In this document: one piece after another, positions 8,076-15,957 of the stretch | How positions within the stretch are numbered: position 1 is the stretch's first letter | Layout of the letters: the number at the start of each line of letters is the position of its first letter | Source: Halorubrum salinum | GTDB taxonomy: Archaea; Halobacteriota; Halobacteria; Halobacteriales; Haloferacaceae | Direction of reading: 5' to 3' | DNA length: 64,000 nucleotides | Assembly: GCF_024494575.1 (NCBI RefSeq) | Contig: NZ_JANHDO010000004.1 | Coordinates: 214,772 to 278,771 of the forward strand | Notes under the pieces: model-generated | What the model was told of the DNA's origin: nothing | The model's database searches: none | Seen by the model: only the letters and a program-made list of their open reading frames with translations | Made by a program: the position numbers and the translations under genes

Positions 8076-9076
8076 CGCCCCACCGCCACGGTGACGCTGT
8101 CCTCGTAACCGATCTTCTCGACGACGAGCTCGTGGTCGCGGCCGCCGGCGATCGCCGACGCCTCCGAGATCCCCGGCCAGCCGATCAGCTCCTTCGAGCG
8201 GGACGGGGTCGGGCCCTCGTGGGCTTCGAGAGTCTCCTTCTCGAAGCTCACGACGCCGAGGCCGCGCTCTTCGGCGGCCGCGAGCAGCCCCGGCTCCTCC
8301 TCCTTGCGGGTGCCGGTGGCGACGAACTCCACGTCGCTCCAGTCGGCGTCGGCCGCGTCGAGCGCGAGCGACCACGCCGCCTCGAACTGCTCGGCGGTCG
8401 CGCCCGACACCGATCCCGTCCCGAGGACGACTCCCTCGTCGGCGTCGCTGTTCCGTTTGAGGACCGTCACGTCGTCGCCGACGAGCACCGCGCGCGGCCC
8501 GTCGAGGCGCGCGACCGGGCCGAGGTCGTCGTCGAGGACGGCGAGGTTCGTCGCGACCGTCGAGTCGCCGTTGACGACGTGGGCGTCGAGCGCCTTCGCG
8601 CGCTCTTCGACGCCCTGCTTGCCCGCCGCCTCGCTCGCGGTCGTCATCGCCGGCACCGCGCCGAGCGACGCGAGGTCGTCCGCGACCTGGTTCGCGCCGT
8701 GGTGGCCGCCCGTGAGCGGGATGGCCCACGTCAGCTCCTCGTCGACGACGACGACCGCGGGGTCCTCCCACTTGTCGTCGAGGAGCGGCGCGGTCTTGCG
8801 CATCGCGATGCCGCTCGCCATCAGCCCGCAGAACACGTCGTACTCGCCCCAGTGCTCGGCGAACACGTCGCCGTGGTACTCCAAGAGGTCGATCCGCTCG
8901 TAGCGGTCGGCGAGCCCGGCCTTGATCTCCTCGGCCGTGTCGCGCTTGCGCTCGAAGGTGACGATCCCGAGCGTCTCCGCCACCTCGCCGTCGGAGTCCG
9001 CGGTCGAACAGTGCCCGCCGCCGGAGTCGTCGTTCGCGTCGCTCGATGCCGTCGCCGTGTCGTCGTCGGTGCTCAT
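8072..9076 (-). CDS. cbiG: Cobalt-precorrin-5A hydrolase CbiG
   Basis: 334 residues. Opens the delta-lactone of cobalt-precorrin-5A and releases acetaldehyde. The N-terminal and central domains carry the family signature GLMASGIAMRKTAPLLDDKW, DPAVVVVDEELTWAIPLTGG and HHGANQVADDLA. The C-terminal CbiG_C domain is seen in VATGTRKEEEPGLLAAAEERGLGVVSF. About 30 acidic residues precede the fold. ATGA overlaps join it to cbiF upstream and cbiH2 downstream, so translation is probably coupled. Confidence 0.93.
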   Translation of the reverse strand: MSTDDDTATASSDANDDSGGGHCSTADSDGEVAETLGIVTFERKRDTAEEIKAGLADRYERIDLLEYHGDVFAEHWGEYDVFCGLMASGIAMRKTAPLLDDKWEDPAVVVVDEELTWAIPLTGGHHGANQVADDLASLGAVPAMTTASEAAGKQGVEERAKALDAHVVNGDSTVATNLAVLDDDLGPVARLDGPRAVLVGDDVTVLKRNSDADEGVVLGTGSVSGATAEQFEAAWSLALDAADADWSDVEFVATGTRKEEEPGLLAAAEERGLGVVSFEKETLEAHEGPTPSRSKELIGWPGISEASAIAGGRDHELVVEKIGYEDSVTVAVGR

Positions 9077-9954
9077 TGTGCGGATTCCTCCGTGATCGCG
9101 TCGGCGTCGTCGTCCGCGTCTGTTTCGCTCACTTCTGCGTCTCGCTCCTGCTCGTCCTCGCCTCCGCCGTTCGCCCAGTCGCCGTAGAGGTAGGAGCGCT
9201 CGTAGCCGCCGCCGGTGACGGCCTCGCCGATGACCACGAGCGCCGAGGCGCGGTAGCCCGCCTCCTCGACCGCGTCGGCTATGTCGGCCACCGTCCCCGA
9301 GATCACGTCCTCGTCGGGCCACGAGGCGTGGTAGACGACGGCGACGGGCGTGTCGGGGTCGACGCCGTCGTCGAGCAGGCGGTCCATCGTCTCGCGGACC
9401 GCGTGGGTGCCGAGGTAGATGCAGGTCGTCACGTCGCCCATCCGGACGAACTCCGAGATGTGATCTTCTTCGGGGTCAAGCGTCTTCCCCTGCGGCCGGG
9501 TGAAGGCGACGTGGTTCGCCACCTCGTTGAGCGTCAGTTGGGTGTCGAGCGTCGCGCTCGCGGCGAACGCCGAGGTGACGCCCGAGACGAAGTACGTGGA
9601 GATGCCCTCGGATTCGAGCGCGTCCATCTGCTCTAGGGCGGCCCCGTAGATCGACGGGTCGCCGGAGTGCAGTCGGACGACCGTCCGCCCCGCCTCGTGG
9701 GCGTCCCGCATCAGCGGGATCAGCTCTTCGAGGTCCTTCCCGACGGAGTTCACCTGTTCGGCGTGGTCACAGAAGGCGTCCAATAGCTCGCTGTTCACGA
9801 GCGACCCCGCGTGGACGACGAGGTCCGCGTCGGCCAGGAGCGCCCGCCCGCGCACCGTCAGCAGTCCGGGGTCGCCGGGGCCGGCACCGACGAAGGGGAT
9901 CCCCTCGCGGTCGTCCAACACCTCGGTCGCGGGGTCGGGGAGCGCGTCGCTCAC
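9073..9954 (-). CDS. cbiF: Cobalt-precorrin-4 C11-methyltransferase CbiF
   Basis: 293 residues. Tetrapyrrole methylase with motifs PFVGAGPGDPGLLTVRG, VVHAGSLVNSELLD, RLHSGDPSIYGA, YFVSGVTSAFAASATLD and VALTRPQG-like FTRPQGKTLDPEE, followed by CIYLGTH and VVYHASWPDE, all diagnostic for CbiF/CobM. The last ~30 residues are an acidic tail. The GTG at 9954 overlaps the cbiL stop by GTGA, which decides the start. Confidence 0.95.
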   Translation of the reverse strand: MSDALPDPATEVLDDREGIPFVGAGPGDPGLLTVRGRALLADADLVVHAGSLVNSELLDAFCDHAEQVNSVGKDLEELIPLMRDAHEAGRTVVRLHSGDPSIYGAALEQMDALESEGISTYFVSGVTSAFAASATLDTQLTLNEVANHVAFTRPQGKTLDPEEDHISEFVRMGDVTTCIYLGTHAVRETMDRLLDDGVDPDTPVAVVYHASWPDEDVISGTVADIADAVEEAGYRASALVVIGEAVTGGGYERSYLYGDWANGGGEDEQERDAEVSETDADDDADAITEESAQ

Positions 9955-10649
9955 GCGTCGCCCACCTCCGCGAACGCCGCGGTCGCCGGCTCCTCTCCGG
10001 CGTCGGGGCGGCGGGCGTACGCGAGCGTGTAGTAGTCGCGGTCCGCGATCGCCTCGGGGTCGTCGGTGACGACCGTCTCGCCCTGCTCCATGTACAGCCG
10101 GCGGCCGTACGTCACCTCGTAGCCGGCCGCGACGAGCCCCTCGTGGGTCGCCGGCGCGTCGGTCACCTTGAACAGCACCATTCGATCGGGTCCCGTCGGC
10201 GATTTCCCGGCGTCCGCCTCGCGGAGCGCCAGCCCCGCGCCGGCCTCGACCTCGACGCCGAGGGCGGTCGTGAACGCGGTCGTCGCCGAGACGCCCGGAA
10301 CCGTCTCGACGCCCACGTCCGAGTGGAAGGCGTCGAGCGTGCGCCGGAGGTGGCCGAACGTCGAGTAGACGTTCGGGTCGCCGAGGGTGACGAACGCCGC
10401 GTCGCCGTCGCGGGCGACGGGCGCGACCGCGTCGGCGGCCTCGCACCACGCGCGCCGGAGCTCGTCGGGGTCGCGCGTCATCGGGAAGTCGAGGTCGCCG
10501 AGCCGCGACTCGGGGACGTGCTCGACGGCGACCGACCGAGAGAGCCGTCCCGGCGTGTAGACGGTGTCGGCGGACTCCAGGACGCGCTTCCCGCGGAGCG
10601 TGATCAGGTCGGCCGCGCCGGGACCGAGGCCGACCCCGTACAGCGTCAC
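9951..10649 (-). CDS. cbiL: Cobalt-factor II C20-methyltransferase CbiL
   Basis: 232 residues. SAM-dependent methylation at C20 of cobalt-factor II. Evidence: MTLYGVGLGPGAADLITLRG, a VYTPG segment, AFVTLGDPNVYSTFGHL, ETVPGVSATTAFTTALG, MVLFKVTDA and a YGRRLYMEQGETVV tail typical of CbiL/CobI. The GTG at 10649 overlaps the cbiT stop by GTGA. Second gene of the cbiT-led operon. Confidence 0.95.
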   Translation of the reverse strand: MTLYGVGLGPGAADLITLRGKRVLESADTVYTPGRLSRSVAVEHVPESRLGDLDFPMTRDPDELRRAWCEAADAVAPVARDGDAAFVTLGDPNVYSTFGHLRRTLDAFHSDVGVETVPGVSATTAFTTALGVEVEAGAGLALREADAGKSPTGPDRMVLFKVTDAPATHEGLVAAGYEVTYGRRLYMEQGETVVTDDPEAIADRDYYTLAYARRPDAGEEPATAAFAEVGDA

Positions 10650-11260
10650 GCGTCACCTCCCGCGCCCGGCGCGTCGGGCGCCGATTCGGGCTCGTCGCCC
10701 GTGCCGCTCTCGACGCCGCCCGCGATCAGGTACACCGGGTTGTCCGAGTCGAAGCTCGTCGCGCCCGCGAGCTCGTACCCGCGGCTCGCCTGAAACTGGA
10801 CGACCTCGCCGAGGATCCCCCGGTCGCGGAACGCCTCGACCGCGCGCCCGGCGACCTCCAGCCGCGAGACGTTCATCACGACCCGGGAGACGCCCGTCTC
10901 GACCGCGTGGTCGAGCACCGCCTCGAAGTTGCGCGACCCCCCGAGAAACAGCGCGTCCGCGTCGTCCGGGAGCCCGTCCGGTGCCTCGGCCTCGACGAGG
11001 TCGACGTCCGCGTCGACGGGCGCGTTCGCCGCGAGGTTCTTCTCCGTCACCGCCAGCCGATCGGGCTTGCGTTCAAGCGCGGTGACGCGGCCCGCGCGTC
11101 GGGCCGCTTCGATCGTCACCGCGCCGGTGCACGAGCCGACCTCGACGAAGTGGTCCTCGGGCGTGAGACCCAGCTTCGATACGGTCACGGCTCTGATTTC
11201 GGGCTTCGTCGGGCCCGCTTTCGCGTCGTGGGGAAGGCGTGTCGACGGCGTTCGAGGCAT
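10646..11260 (-). CDS. cbiT: Cobalt-precorrin-6B (C15) methyltransferase, decarboxylating, CbiT
   Basis: 204 residues. Methylates C15 with decarboxylation of the C12 acetate. Motifs: HDAKAGPTKPEIRAVTVSKL, then VEVGSCTGAVTIEAARRAG (SAM loop), ALERKPDRLAVTEKN and LFLGGSRNF. The usual CbiT GGTG/S region is GGSR here. The ATG at 11260 was chosen over in-frame codons further upstream because it gives the family N-terminus. It lies 28 bases from the ACAA-N6-TTGT operator. First gene of the long cobalamin operon. No CbiE domain is fused. Confidence 0.94.
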   Translation of the reverse strand: MPRTPSTRLPHDAKAGPTKPEIRAVTVSKLGLTPEDHFVEVGSCTGAVTIEAARRAGRVTALERKPDRLAVTEKNLAANAPVDADVDLVEAEAPDGLPDDADALFLGGSRNFEAVLDHAVETGVSRVVMNVSRLEVAGRAVEAFRDRGILGEVVQFQASRGYELAGATSFDSDNPVYLIAGGVESGTGDEPESAPDAPGAGGDA

Positions 11261-11288
11261 CGGTTCCACGAGAGGAAGCCCGCGTAAT

Positions 11289-11304
11289 AACAATTTGGGT
11301 TGTT
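11289..11304 (-). promoter_or_regulatory. Inverted-repeat operator in the cbiT promoter
   Basis: AACAA-N6-TTGTT, a perfect 5-bp inverted repeat in an AT-rich island. An AT-rich TATA-like element (on the - strand about 11317-11324, AATATAAC) lies about 25 bases upstream, which places the repeat over the expected transcription start, where a repressor would act. The same arrangement recurs at cbtB. The binding protein is unknown. Confidence 0.6.
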
Positions 11305-11416
11305 CTAAGAAAAGTTATATTGAATTACGGCGCACAGACCGGTCGGTACGCGTCCGCGGGGACGGCGGAACTCGGGCCGTGTCGCGCCGACGATCCGCGT
11401 CGGAGACGGGAGCCGG

Positions 11417-11776
11417 TCAGTCGGCGTCGGCCGAGGACGCAGACGGTCCGCGGCCGAGGTCCGTCGCGTCGGGGCCGAACACGTCCGCCATGAGCTCGTA
11501 GACGTCCGCGGGCGTCACCTCGGTGAACCACCGCCCGCGCGGGTGGACCGCGACCGCGGCCCCGTCGGCGCTACACAGTCCGAGACAGCCGGTCTCGGCG
11601 ACGTACACGCGCGACCAGAACACGTCGCGGTCGCGGAGCCACGACCGAACCGCGTCGGCGACCGCGTCGGCGTCGCCCTCCGCACAGGCGGCGTACTCCG
11701 AGTCGCGGGCGTTCGTACAGACCAGCACGTGGTCGGTGAAGCCGGCGTCGCGAACCGCCGCGCTCTCCTCGTTCAC
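11417..11776 (-). CDS. Thioredoxin-like [2Fe-2S] ferredoxin
   Basis: 119 residues. Cysteines at 20, 31, 64 and 68 give C-x10-C-x32-C-x3-C, the thioredoxin-like [2Fe-2S] ferredoxin pattern. The tail region (VAVHPRGRWFTEVTPADVYELM) matches the C-terminal domain of CbiX in this window. The GTG at 11776 overlaps the cbtA stop by GTGA, so it is the third gene of the cbtB-cbtA unit. Likely an electron carrier or cobalt-pathway accessory protein. The partner is not shown. Confidence 0.88.
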   Translation of the reverse strand: MNEESAAVRDAGFTDHVLVCTNARDSEYAACAEGDADAVADAVRSWLRDRDVFWSRVYVAETGCLGLCSADGAAVAVHPRGRWFTEVTPADVYELMADVFGPDATDLGRGPSASSADAD

Positions 11777-12570
11777 GGGCTCCCCGCGGTCGCGTCGTCC
11801 GCGAATCCGGGGTCGGTCAGTCCCGCGTCCGCGCCGCCGGGGTCGTGGAACCGCGCGTGCGCCCCGGCAAGCACCAGCCACGTGAGCGCCTGCCCGAACA
11901 CGACGAGCCCGGCCAGTCCGTTCGCGAGCGCCGTCGACATCCCGGCCGGCGTCGCGACTGTCGGCACGCCGGCGAGGGCGACCGCGCCGGCGACGAGAAG
12001 CGCCCACGGGAGGACCCCGACGGCGACGGCCGCCGCCCGGCCGCGGGCGTCGCGGAGCCGGTCGTAGGCGAACATGCCGGCGACGGACGCGACCGCGCCC
12101 GCCGCGACGGCCCCGCAGTAGAGCAGGGTCGCCGCGTTCGGGTCGAGCGCCCGCGTCACGCCGGGCGGCGCGGGCGGGAAGACGAGCCACGGCGCGACGG
12201 AGGCCGTGAGAAAGCCCGCACCGCCGAAGACGTAGCTCCGGACCGCGCCGGAGCCGGGGACGATCGGTTCGAGCAGGTAGAAGGCGATGCCGAACCCCGC
12301 GACGCCGAGGAACACGCCCCAGAGCACGCCGGAGAGCACGCTCACCCCGTTCGACACGACCGCCGGGAGCCCGCCGCCGTGGTCGTGGCCGCCTGCGTCG
12401 GCGCTGCCGTGATCGTGGCCGTCCGCGGTCGCGCCCGCGTCGTGTTCGACCTGTGCGCGCTCCTCCGCGAACGCCACGAGCGGGTTCGCAACGAGCGCCA
12501 CGAGGAGCCCGAACGCGACGCCGGCGACGACGCCGGCCTTGACGCCGTTCACCACGTAGGCGGCGATCAT
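11773..12570 (-). CDS. cbtA: Cobalt transporter subunit CbtA
   Basis: 265 residues with about six predicted membrane segments (first at 8-34, others near 68-95, 110-130, 150-170, 180-200 and 215-240). The CbtA family is found with B12 genes and with CbtB. A soluble loop (about 41-66) carries His43, 52, 54, 62 and 64 in a repeated GHDHG motif, likely metal binding. It follows cbtB by one base and is GTGA-coupled to the ferredoxin gene. Cobalt uptake is the accepted family role. Direction and energetics are not evident here. Confidence 0.9.
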   Translation of the reverse strand: MIAAYVVNGVKAGVVAGVAFGLLVALVANPLVAFAEERAQVEHDAGATADGHDHGSADAGGHDHGGGLPAVVSNGVSVLSGVLWGVFLGVAGFGIAFYLLEPIVPGSGAVRSYVFGGAGFLTASVAPWLVFPPAPPGVTRALDPNAATLLYCGAVAAGAVASVAGMFAYDRLRDARGRAAAVAVGVLPWALLVAGAVALAGVPTVATPAGMSTALANGLAGLVVFGQALTWLVLAGAHARFHDPGGADAGLTDPGFADDATAGSP

Positions 12571-12571
12571 C

Positions 12572-12754
12572 TCAGTGACAGACGACGCCCGCCGCGTGCC
12601 GGAAGTTGTGCATCGCCTCGTGGGCCGTCGGCTCCTGAAGCATCACGAGCGTGAAGCCGAGCGCCGCCACCGCGAGGAGGGCGGAGAGCACCTGCGTGGG
12701 GGTGAGGGTCGTTCGCGCGAGCGCCAGCCGATCGTGAACCGTGTTCGCCGTCAT
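12572..12754 (-). CDS. cbtB: Cobalt transporter subunit CbtB
   Basis: 60 residues: one membrane helix (about 20-40) and a His-rich C-terminus with His45, 49, 53 and 60 plus Cys59 (HEAMHNFRH then VVCH). This is the CbtB signature. The ATG at 12754 directly follows the ACAA-N6-TTGT repeat, which implies a nearly leaderless mRNA. First gene of cbtB-cbtA-ferredoxin. Confidence 0.92.
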   Translation of the reverse strand: MTANTVHDRLALARTTLTPTQVLSALLAVAALGFTLVMLQEPTAHEAMHNFRHAAGVVCH

Positions 12755-12755
12755 T

Positions 12756-12771
12756 GACAATCTGATTTGTA
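12756..12771 (-). promoter_or_regulatory. Inverted-repeat operator at the cbtB start
   Basis: ACAA-N6-TTGT (core 12757-12770), with the same half-sites and the same 6-base spacer as the cbiT promoter repeat. A TATA-like stretch (TTTACAA on the - strand, about 12787-12793) lies about 27 bases upstream, so the repeat overlaps the likely transcription start. Probably bound by the same regulator as at cbiT. Confidence 0.6.
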
Positions 12772-12940
12772 CGAGAGAAAGCCCACTTGTAAATCTTTCC
12801 GAGTCACGCGGGGTCGGCGAGTCGCTCGCCGATCGCCCGTTCGACGTATCTTTCCGGTTCCGCGACGTGTGCTCCCGTATGAACGCGAATTCGCCGGCGA
12901 TCCGGACTCGGACCGCGGCACGGAGCGGGGTGCGGTGCCG

Positions 12941-13786
12941 ATGAGCGGCAAAGACGACTACTACAACCGATCCAAACAGCAGGGGTACCGGAGCCGGGCC
13001 TCCTACAAGCTGAAACAGCTCGACGAGGAAACGGACCTCTTCGAGCGCGGCGACACCGTCGTCGACCTCGGGGCCGCGCCGGGCGGCTGGCTGCAGGTCG
13101 CGGCCGAGGAGGTCGGGGAGTCGGGTACCGTCGTCGGCGTCGACCTCCAGCGCATCGACGGGTTCGACGAGCACGACGTGGAGACGATCCGCGGCGACAT
13201 GACCGAAGAGCGCACCCGCCACTACCTGCGCGAGGCGGTCGGGGAGGGCGGCGCGGACGTCGTGGTCTCCGACATGGCACCGAACATGACCGGCGAGTAC
13301 GGGCTCGACCACGCCCGATCGGTCCACCTCGCGCGACAGGCGTTCGACGTGGCGGAGGAGCTGCTCGCGCCGGGCGGCGACTTCGTGGTCAAGGTGTTCC
13401 AGGGCGACGACCTCGACGCGTTCCGCGAGGAGGTGCGCGCGGAGTTCCAGTACCTCAGGACCGTCTCGCCGCCCGCCTCGCGTGACTCCTCCTCTGAGGT
13501 GTACCTCGTCGCCAAGGGGCTGAACACGGCCCCCGTCGCGGCCGGCGACAGGCTGGAAGTGACCGTCGAGGAACTCGGCGAGGAGGGCGACGGGATCGCC
13601 TACGTCGAGGGGTACTCGCTCTTCGTCCCCGACGCCGCCGTCGGCGAGACGCTGACCGTCGAGGTCGTCGACGCCAAACCGCGGTTCGGGTTCACGGAGC
13701 GCGCGGGCGGGACGGCAGCGGGGGAAAGCGACGCGGACGACGAGACGAAAGGCCACGCGGCCGACGAGACGCAAAGCGGAGCGTAG
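12941..13786 (+). CDS. rlmE: 23S rRNA 2'-O-methyltransferase RlmE (FtsJ/RrmJ) with TRAM domain
   Basis: 281 residues. FtsJ fold: YYNRSKQQGYRSRASYKLKQ (catalytic Lys23), SAM loop DLGAAPGGW (42-50), VSDMAPNMTGEY, VVKVFQGDD and the last tetrad residue in SSEVYLVAKG. The C-terminal ~60 residues before the acidic tail form a TRAM RNA-binding domain (VTVEELGEEGDGIAYVEGYSLFVP is split across its core), the common archaeal form. The ATG at 12941 is chosen because homologous RlmE proteins begin just before the YYxRSK motif. Divergent from cbtB. Confidence 0.93.
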   Translation: MSGKDDYYNRSKQQGYRSRASYKLKQLDEETDLFERGDTVVDLGAAPGGWLQVAAEEVGESGTVVGVDLQRIDGFDEHDVETIRGDMTEERTRHYLREAVGEGGADVVVSDMAPNMTGEYGLDHARSVHLARQAFDVAEELLAPGGDFVVKVFQGDDLDAFREEVRAEFQYLRTVSPPASRDSSSEVYLVAKGLNTAPVAAGDRLEVTVEELGEEGDGIAYVEGYSLFVPDAAVGETLTVEVVDAKPRFGFTERAGGTAAGESDADDETKGHAADETQSGA

Positions 13787-13791
13787 CGACC

Positions 13792-14046
13792 ATGAGACGC
13801 GACGTCGACATCTTCGGATCGCTGTCGGTCGTCGGTCTGTTGAGCCTCTGTTGTCTCGGCGTCGGCGGCATCGCCGGCGCGGCGGCGATCGCGGGCGGCG
13901 GCGCGTCGACGACCGCGATCGCGACCGGGGCGAGCACCGTCCGCGGCGCGGCGATCACGGGAGTCGTCACGTTCGGGACCGTCTTCGTCCTCGGACTCGT
14001 CGCTCGGTGGTGGCTGCGTCACACCGCGGACGCCGACGCGGAGTGA
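13792..14046 (+). CDS. Small two-helix membrane protein
   Basis: 84 residues, starting five bases after rlmE and so probably co-transcribed. Two hydrophobic helices (about 10-33 and 50-73) separated by an Ala/Gly/Thr-rich segment, with SLCCLGVGG near the start. The Cys pair in the first helix is the only obvious feature. I do not recognise the family. Confidence 0.72.
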   Translation: MRRDVDIFGSLSVVGLLSLCCLGVGGIAGAAAIAGGGASTTAIATGASTVRGAAITGVVTFGTVFVLGLVARWWLRHTADADAE

Positions 14047-14049
14047 CGG

Positions 14050-14658
14050 TCAGGGCTCGCCGTCGCGGCGGACCCACTCGCGGAGCGTGAACCGGTCGTA
14101 GTCGGTCTCTGCGACCACCGCCCACTCGTCGTCGTCCCACGCGGGGTACGCCGTGTCCCCCTCGTACGCGCCGTCGACGTGGCTCAGGAACATCCGGTCG
14201 AGGTGGGGCTGGAACAGGTCGTAGATCGCGCCGCCGCCGAGCACGTAGACGAACTCCGCGGGGTCGGCTCCGCCGGGATCCAGTGACGGCTCCGGCGGCG
14301 CGTCGGGGTCGGCTGCGACCGGGTCGGCCTCGGCCGCGACCGGGTCGGCTTCGATAGACGATCCGCGACCCCGACCCACGGCGATGTCGCGAGCCAGTTC
14401 GACCGCTTCCTCGACGCCGCTCGCGACGACCGCGGTCGGGACGTCGACCGAGTCGACGCTGCGGCTCACGACGATCTGGCGGCTGCCGGGGAGGTCGTCG
14501 CGCATCGAATCGAACGTGCGGCGGCCGAGGATGACGGGAGCGTCGGCGACGCGCTCGCGGTACTGCCGCACGTCCGCCTCGATGTGCGGCCACGGGACCT
14601 CGCCCTCGCGACCGATCACCCGGTTCTCTGCAAGCGCCGCGACACTGGCGAGTTGCAC
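14050..14658 (-). CDS. folA: Dihydrofolate reductase
   Basis: 202 residues. NADPH-dependent reduction of dihydrofolate. Motifs: [43 protein letters not shown] and [13 protein letters not shown]. The start is the GTG at 14658, giving the usual haloarchaeal N-terminus. An acidic insert (about residues 95-134) carries EADPVA and ADPVAADPD repeats between the adenine-binding segment and the GGG motif, making it longer than the usual 160-170 residues. Convergent with the small membrane gene. Confidence 0.92.
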   Translation of the reverse strand: MQLASVAALAENRVIGREGEVPWPHIEADVRQYRERVADAPVILGRRTFDSMRDDLPGSRQIVVSRSVDSVDVPTAVVASGVEEAVELARDIAVGRGRGSSIEADPVAAEADPVAADPDAPPEPSLDPGGADPAEFVYVLGGGAIYDLFQPHLDRMFLSHVDGAYEGDTAYPAWDDDEWAVVAETDYDRFTLREWVRRDGEP

Positions 14659-14751
14659 GAGGGCGCGTACGGGACCGACGGTGAAAAGTCCGCGCGTGGC
14701 CCGGCGGTCTGCGACGATCGGCGGCGGGGCAGTCGGCGACGGCTATCCCCC

Positions 14752-15834
14752 TCAGCCGTCGAGACCGAGCAGGTCGAACGGATACCCGTTGTCGTTGTCG
14801 TCGGCCTGCGCGTAGACGACGCGGGCGGCCGCCACGTCCTGGATCGCGAGGCCGGTCGAGTCGAAGACGGTGACGCCCGTGAGGCCGTCGTCCGCAGAAG
14901 TCTCGTCCCCGTCGTCGCCCCGGCGTTCGCCGTCGGCCCCGACCCGCCCGGCGAGCCGCCCCACGACGATCGCGCCGAGTTCGCCGTAGATGTCGTCGTC
15001 GGTGAGGGTGCCGGCGGCGTAGGGGACGTTGATCTCGCCGGAGTGGGTGCACTGCTCGCGGTCGTCGATGACGATCGCGGCGTCGGCGAGCAGCTCGTCG
15101 GCGAGTTCGTGTTTGCCGGCGGCGTCCGCGCCCATCGCGTTGACGTGGGTGTGTGCGCCCACGTCGTCGGGATCGACGATCGGATCTTCGACGGGGGTCA
15201 CCGTCGACAGCACGTCGCAGTGGCCGGCCTCCGCGACCGAGCCGCCCCGCACGTCGAACCGGTCGCCGAAGGCGTCGACGAAGGCCGCGACGCGCTCCTC
15301 GTCGAGGTCGCTCACGACGACCTCCTCGATGTCCCGCACCTCCGCTATCGCCTCCAGTTGGGTGTACGACTGGACGCCCGCGCCGACGATCCCGAGCGAG
15401 GTCGCGTCGGGGACCGCGAGGTGGTCGGTGGCGACCGCCGCGGCCGCGCCCGTGCGCTTCATCGTGAGCGTCGTGCCGTCGAGGATCGCGAGCGGGAACC
15501 CCGTCTCGGGGTCCGAGTAGATCATCGTCCCCATCACGGTCGGGAGGTCGCGGTCGGCGGGGTTGCTCGGGTGCGCGTTCACCCACTTGACCCCCGCGGC
15601 GTCCCACCCGCCGCCGTCGGCCGTCGACTCCGCGGTGTCCGCCTCGCGCACGTCGAGGTACGCGGGCATCGAGCGGAAGTCGCCGTCGTACTCCGGCAGA
15701 TCGACGTACGACTTCGCCGGCATGATCGCGTCGCCGCGCTCGTAGGCTGCGAACGCGCCGCGGACCGCCTCGATCACCCGGTCCGTCCGGGCGTTCTCGT
15801 CGACGTCGTCGGCGTTGAGAAGCAGCGTCTGCAT
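14752..15834 (-). CDS. Ornithine cyclodeaminase / alanine dehydrogenase family protein
   Basis: 360 residues, mu-crystallin family. Substrate side: MPAKSYVDLPEYDGDFRSMPAYL and GVKWVNAHPSNP. Rossmann motif VGAGVQSYTQLEAI, with MKRTGAAAAVATDHL and VNAMGADAAGKHEL before and after. An acidic insert (GADGERRGDDGDETSADD) sits near residue 315. Substrate could be L-alanine (the Archaeoglobus Ala dehydrogenase is in this family) or ornithine; the sequence does not decide. Divergent from ubaA. Confidence 0.9.
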   Translation of the reverse strand: MQTLLLNADDVDENARTDRVIEAVRGAFAAYERGDAIMPAKSYVDLPEYDGDFRSMPAYLDVREADTAESTADGGGWDAAGVKWVNAHPSNPADRDLPTVMGTMIYSDPETGFPLAILDGTTLTMKRTGAAAAVATDHLAVPDATSLGIVGAGVQSYTQLEAIAEVRDIEEVVVSDLDEERVAAFVDAFGDRFDVRGGSVAEAGHCDVLSTVTPVEDPIVDPDDVGAHTHVNAMGADAAGKHELADELLADAAIVIDDREQCTHSGEINVPYAAGTLTDDDIYGELGAIVVGRLAGRVGADGERRGDDGDETSADDGLTGVTVFDSTGLAIQDVAAARVVYAQADDNDNGYPFDLLGLDG

Positions 15835-15957
15835 GTCGCAAGCTTTGCCGGTCCGGTATTTATACTCTTGCGAATCGGCGGGAGGGAGCGAGGAGGGCAT
15901 CCGCGCCCGCGGTCGGTCGGGAACACGGTTATACCGGCTCACGCTCCACGGTACCAC

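Noticed and set aside
14584..15957. A possible 458-codon N-terminal extension of ubaA
   Set aside because: It runs antisense to the ornithine cyclodeaminase gene and ubaA homologues start at 15958.
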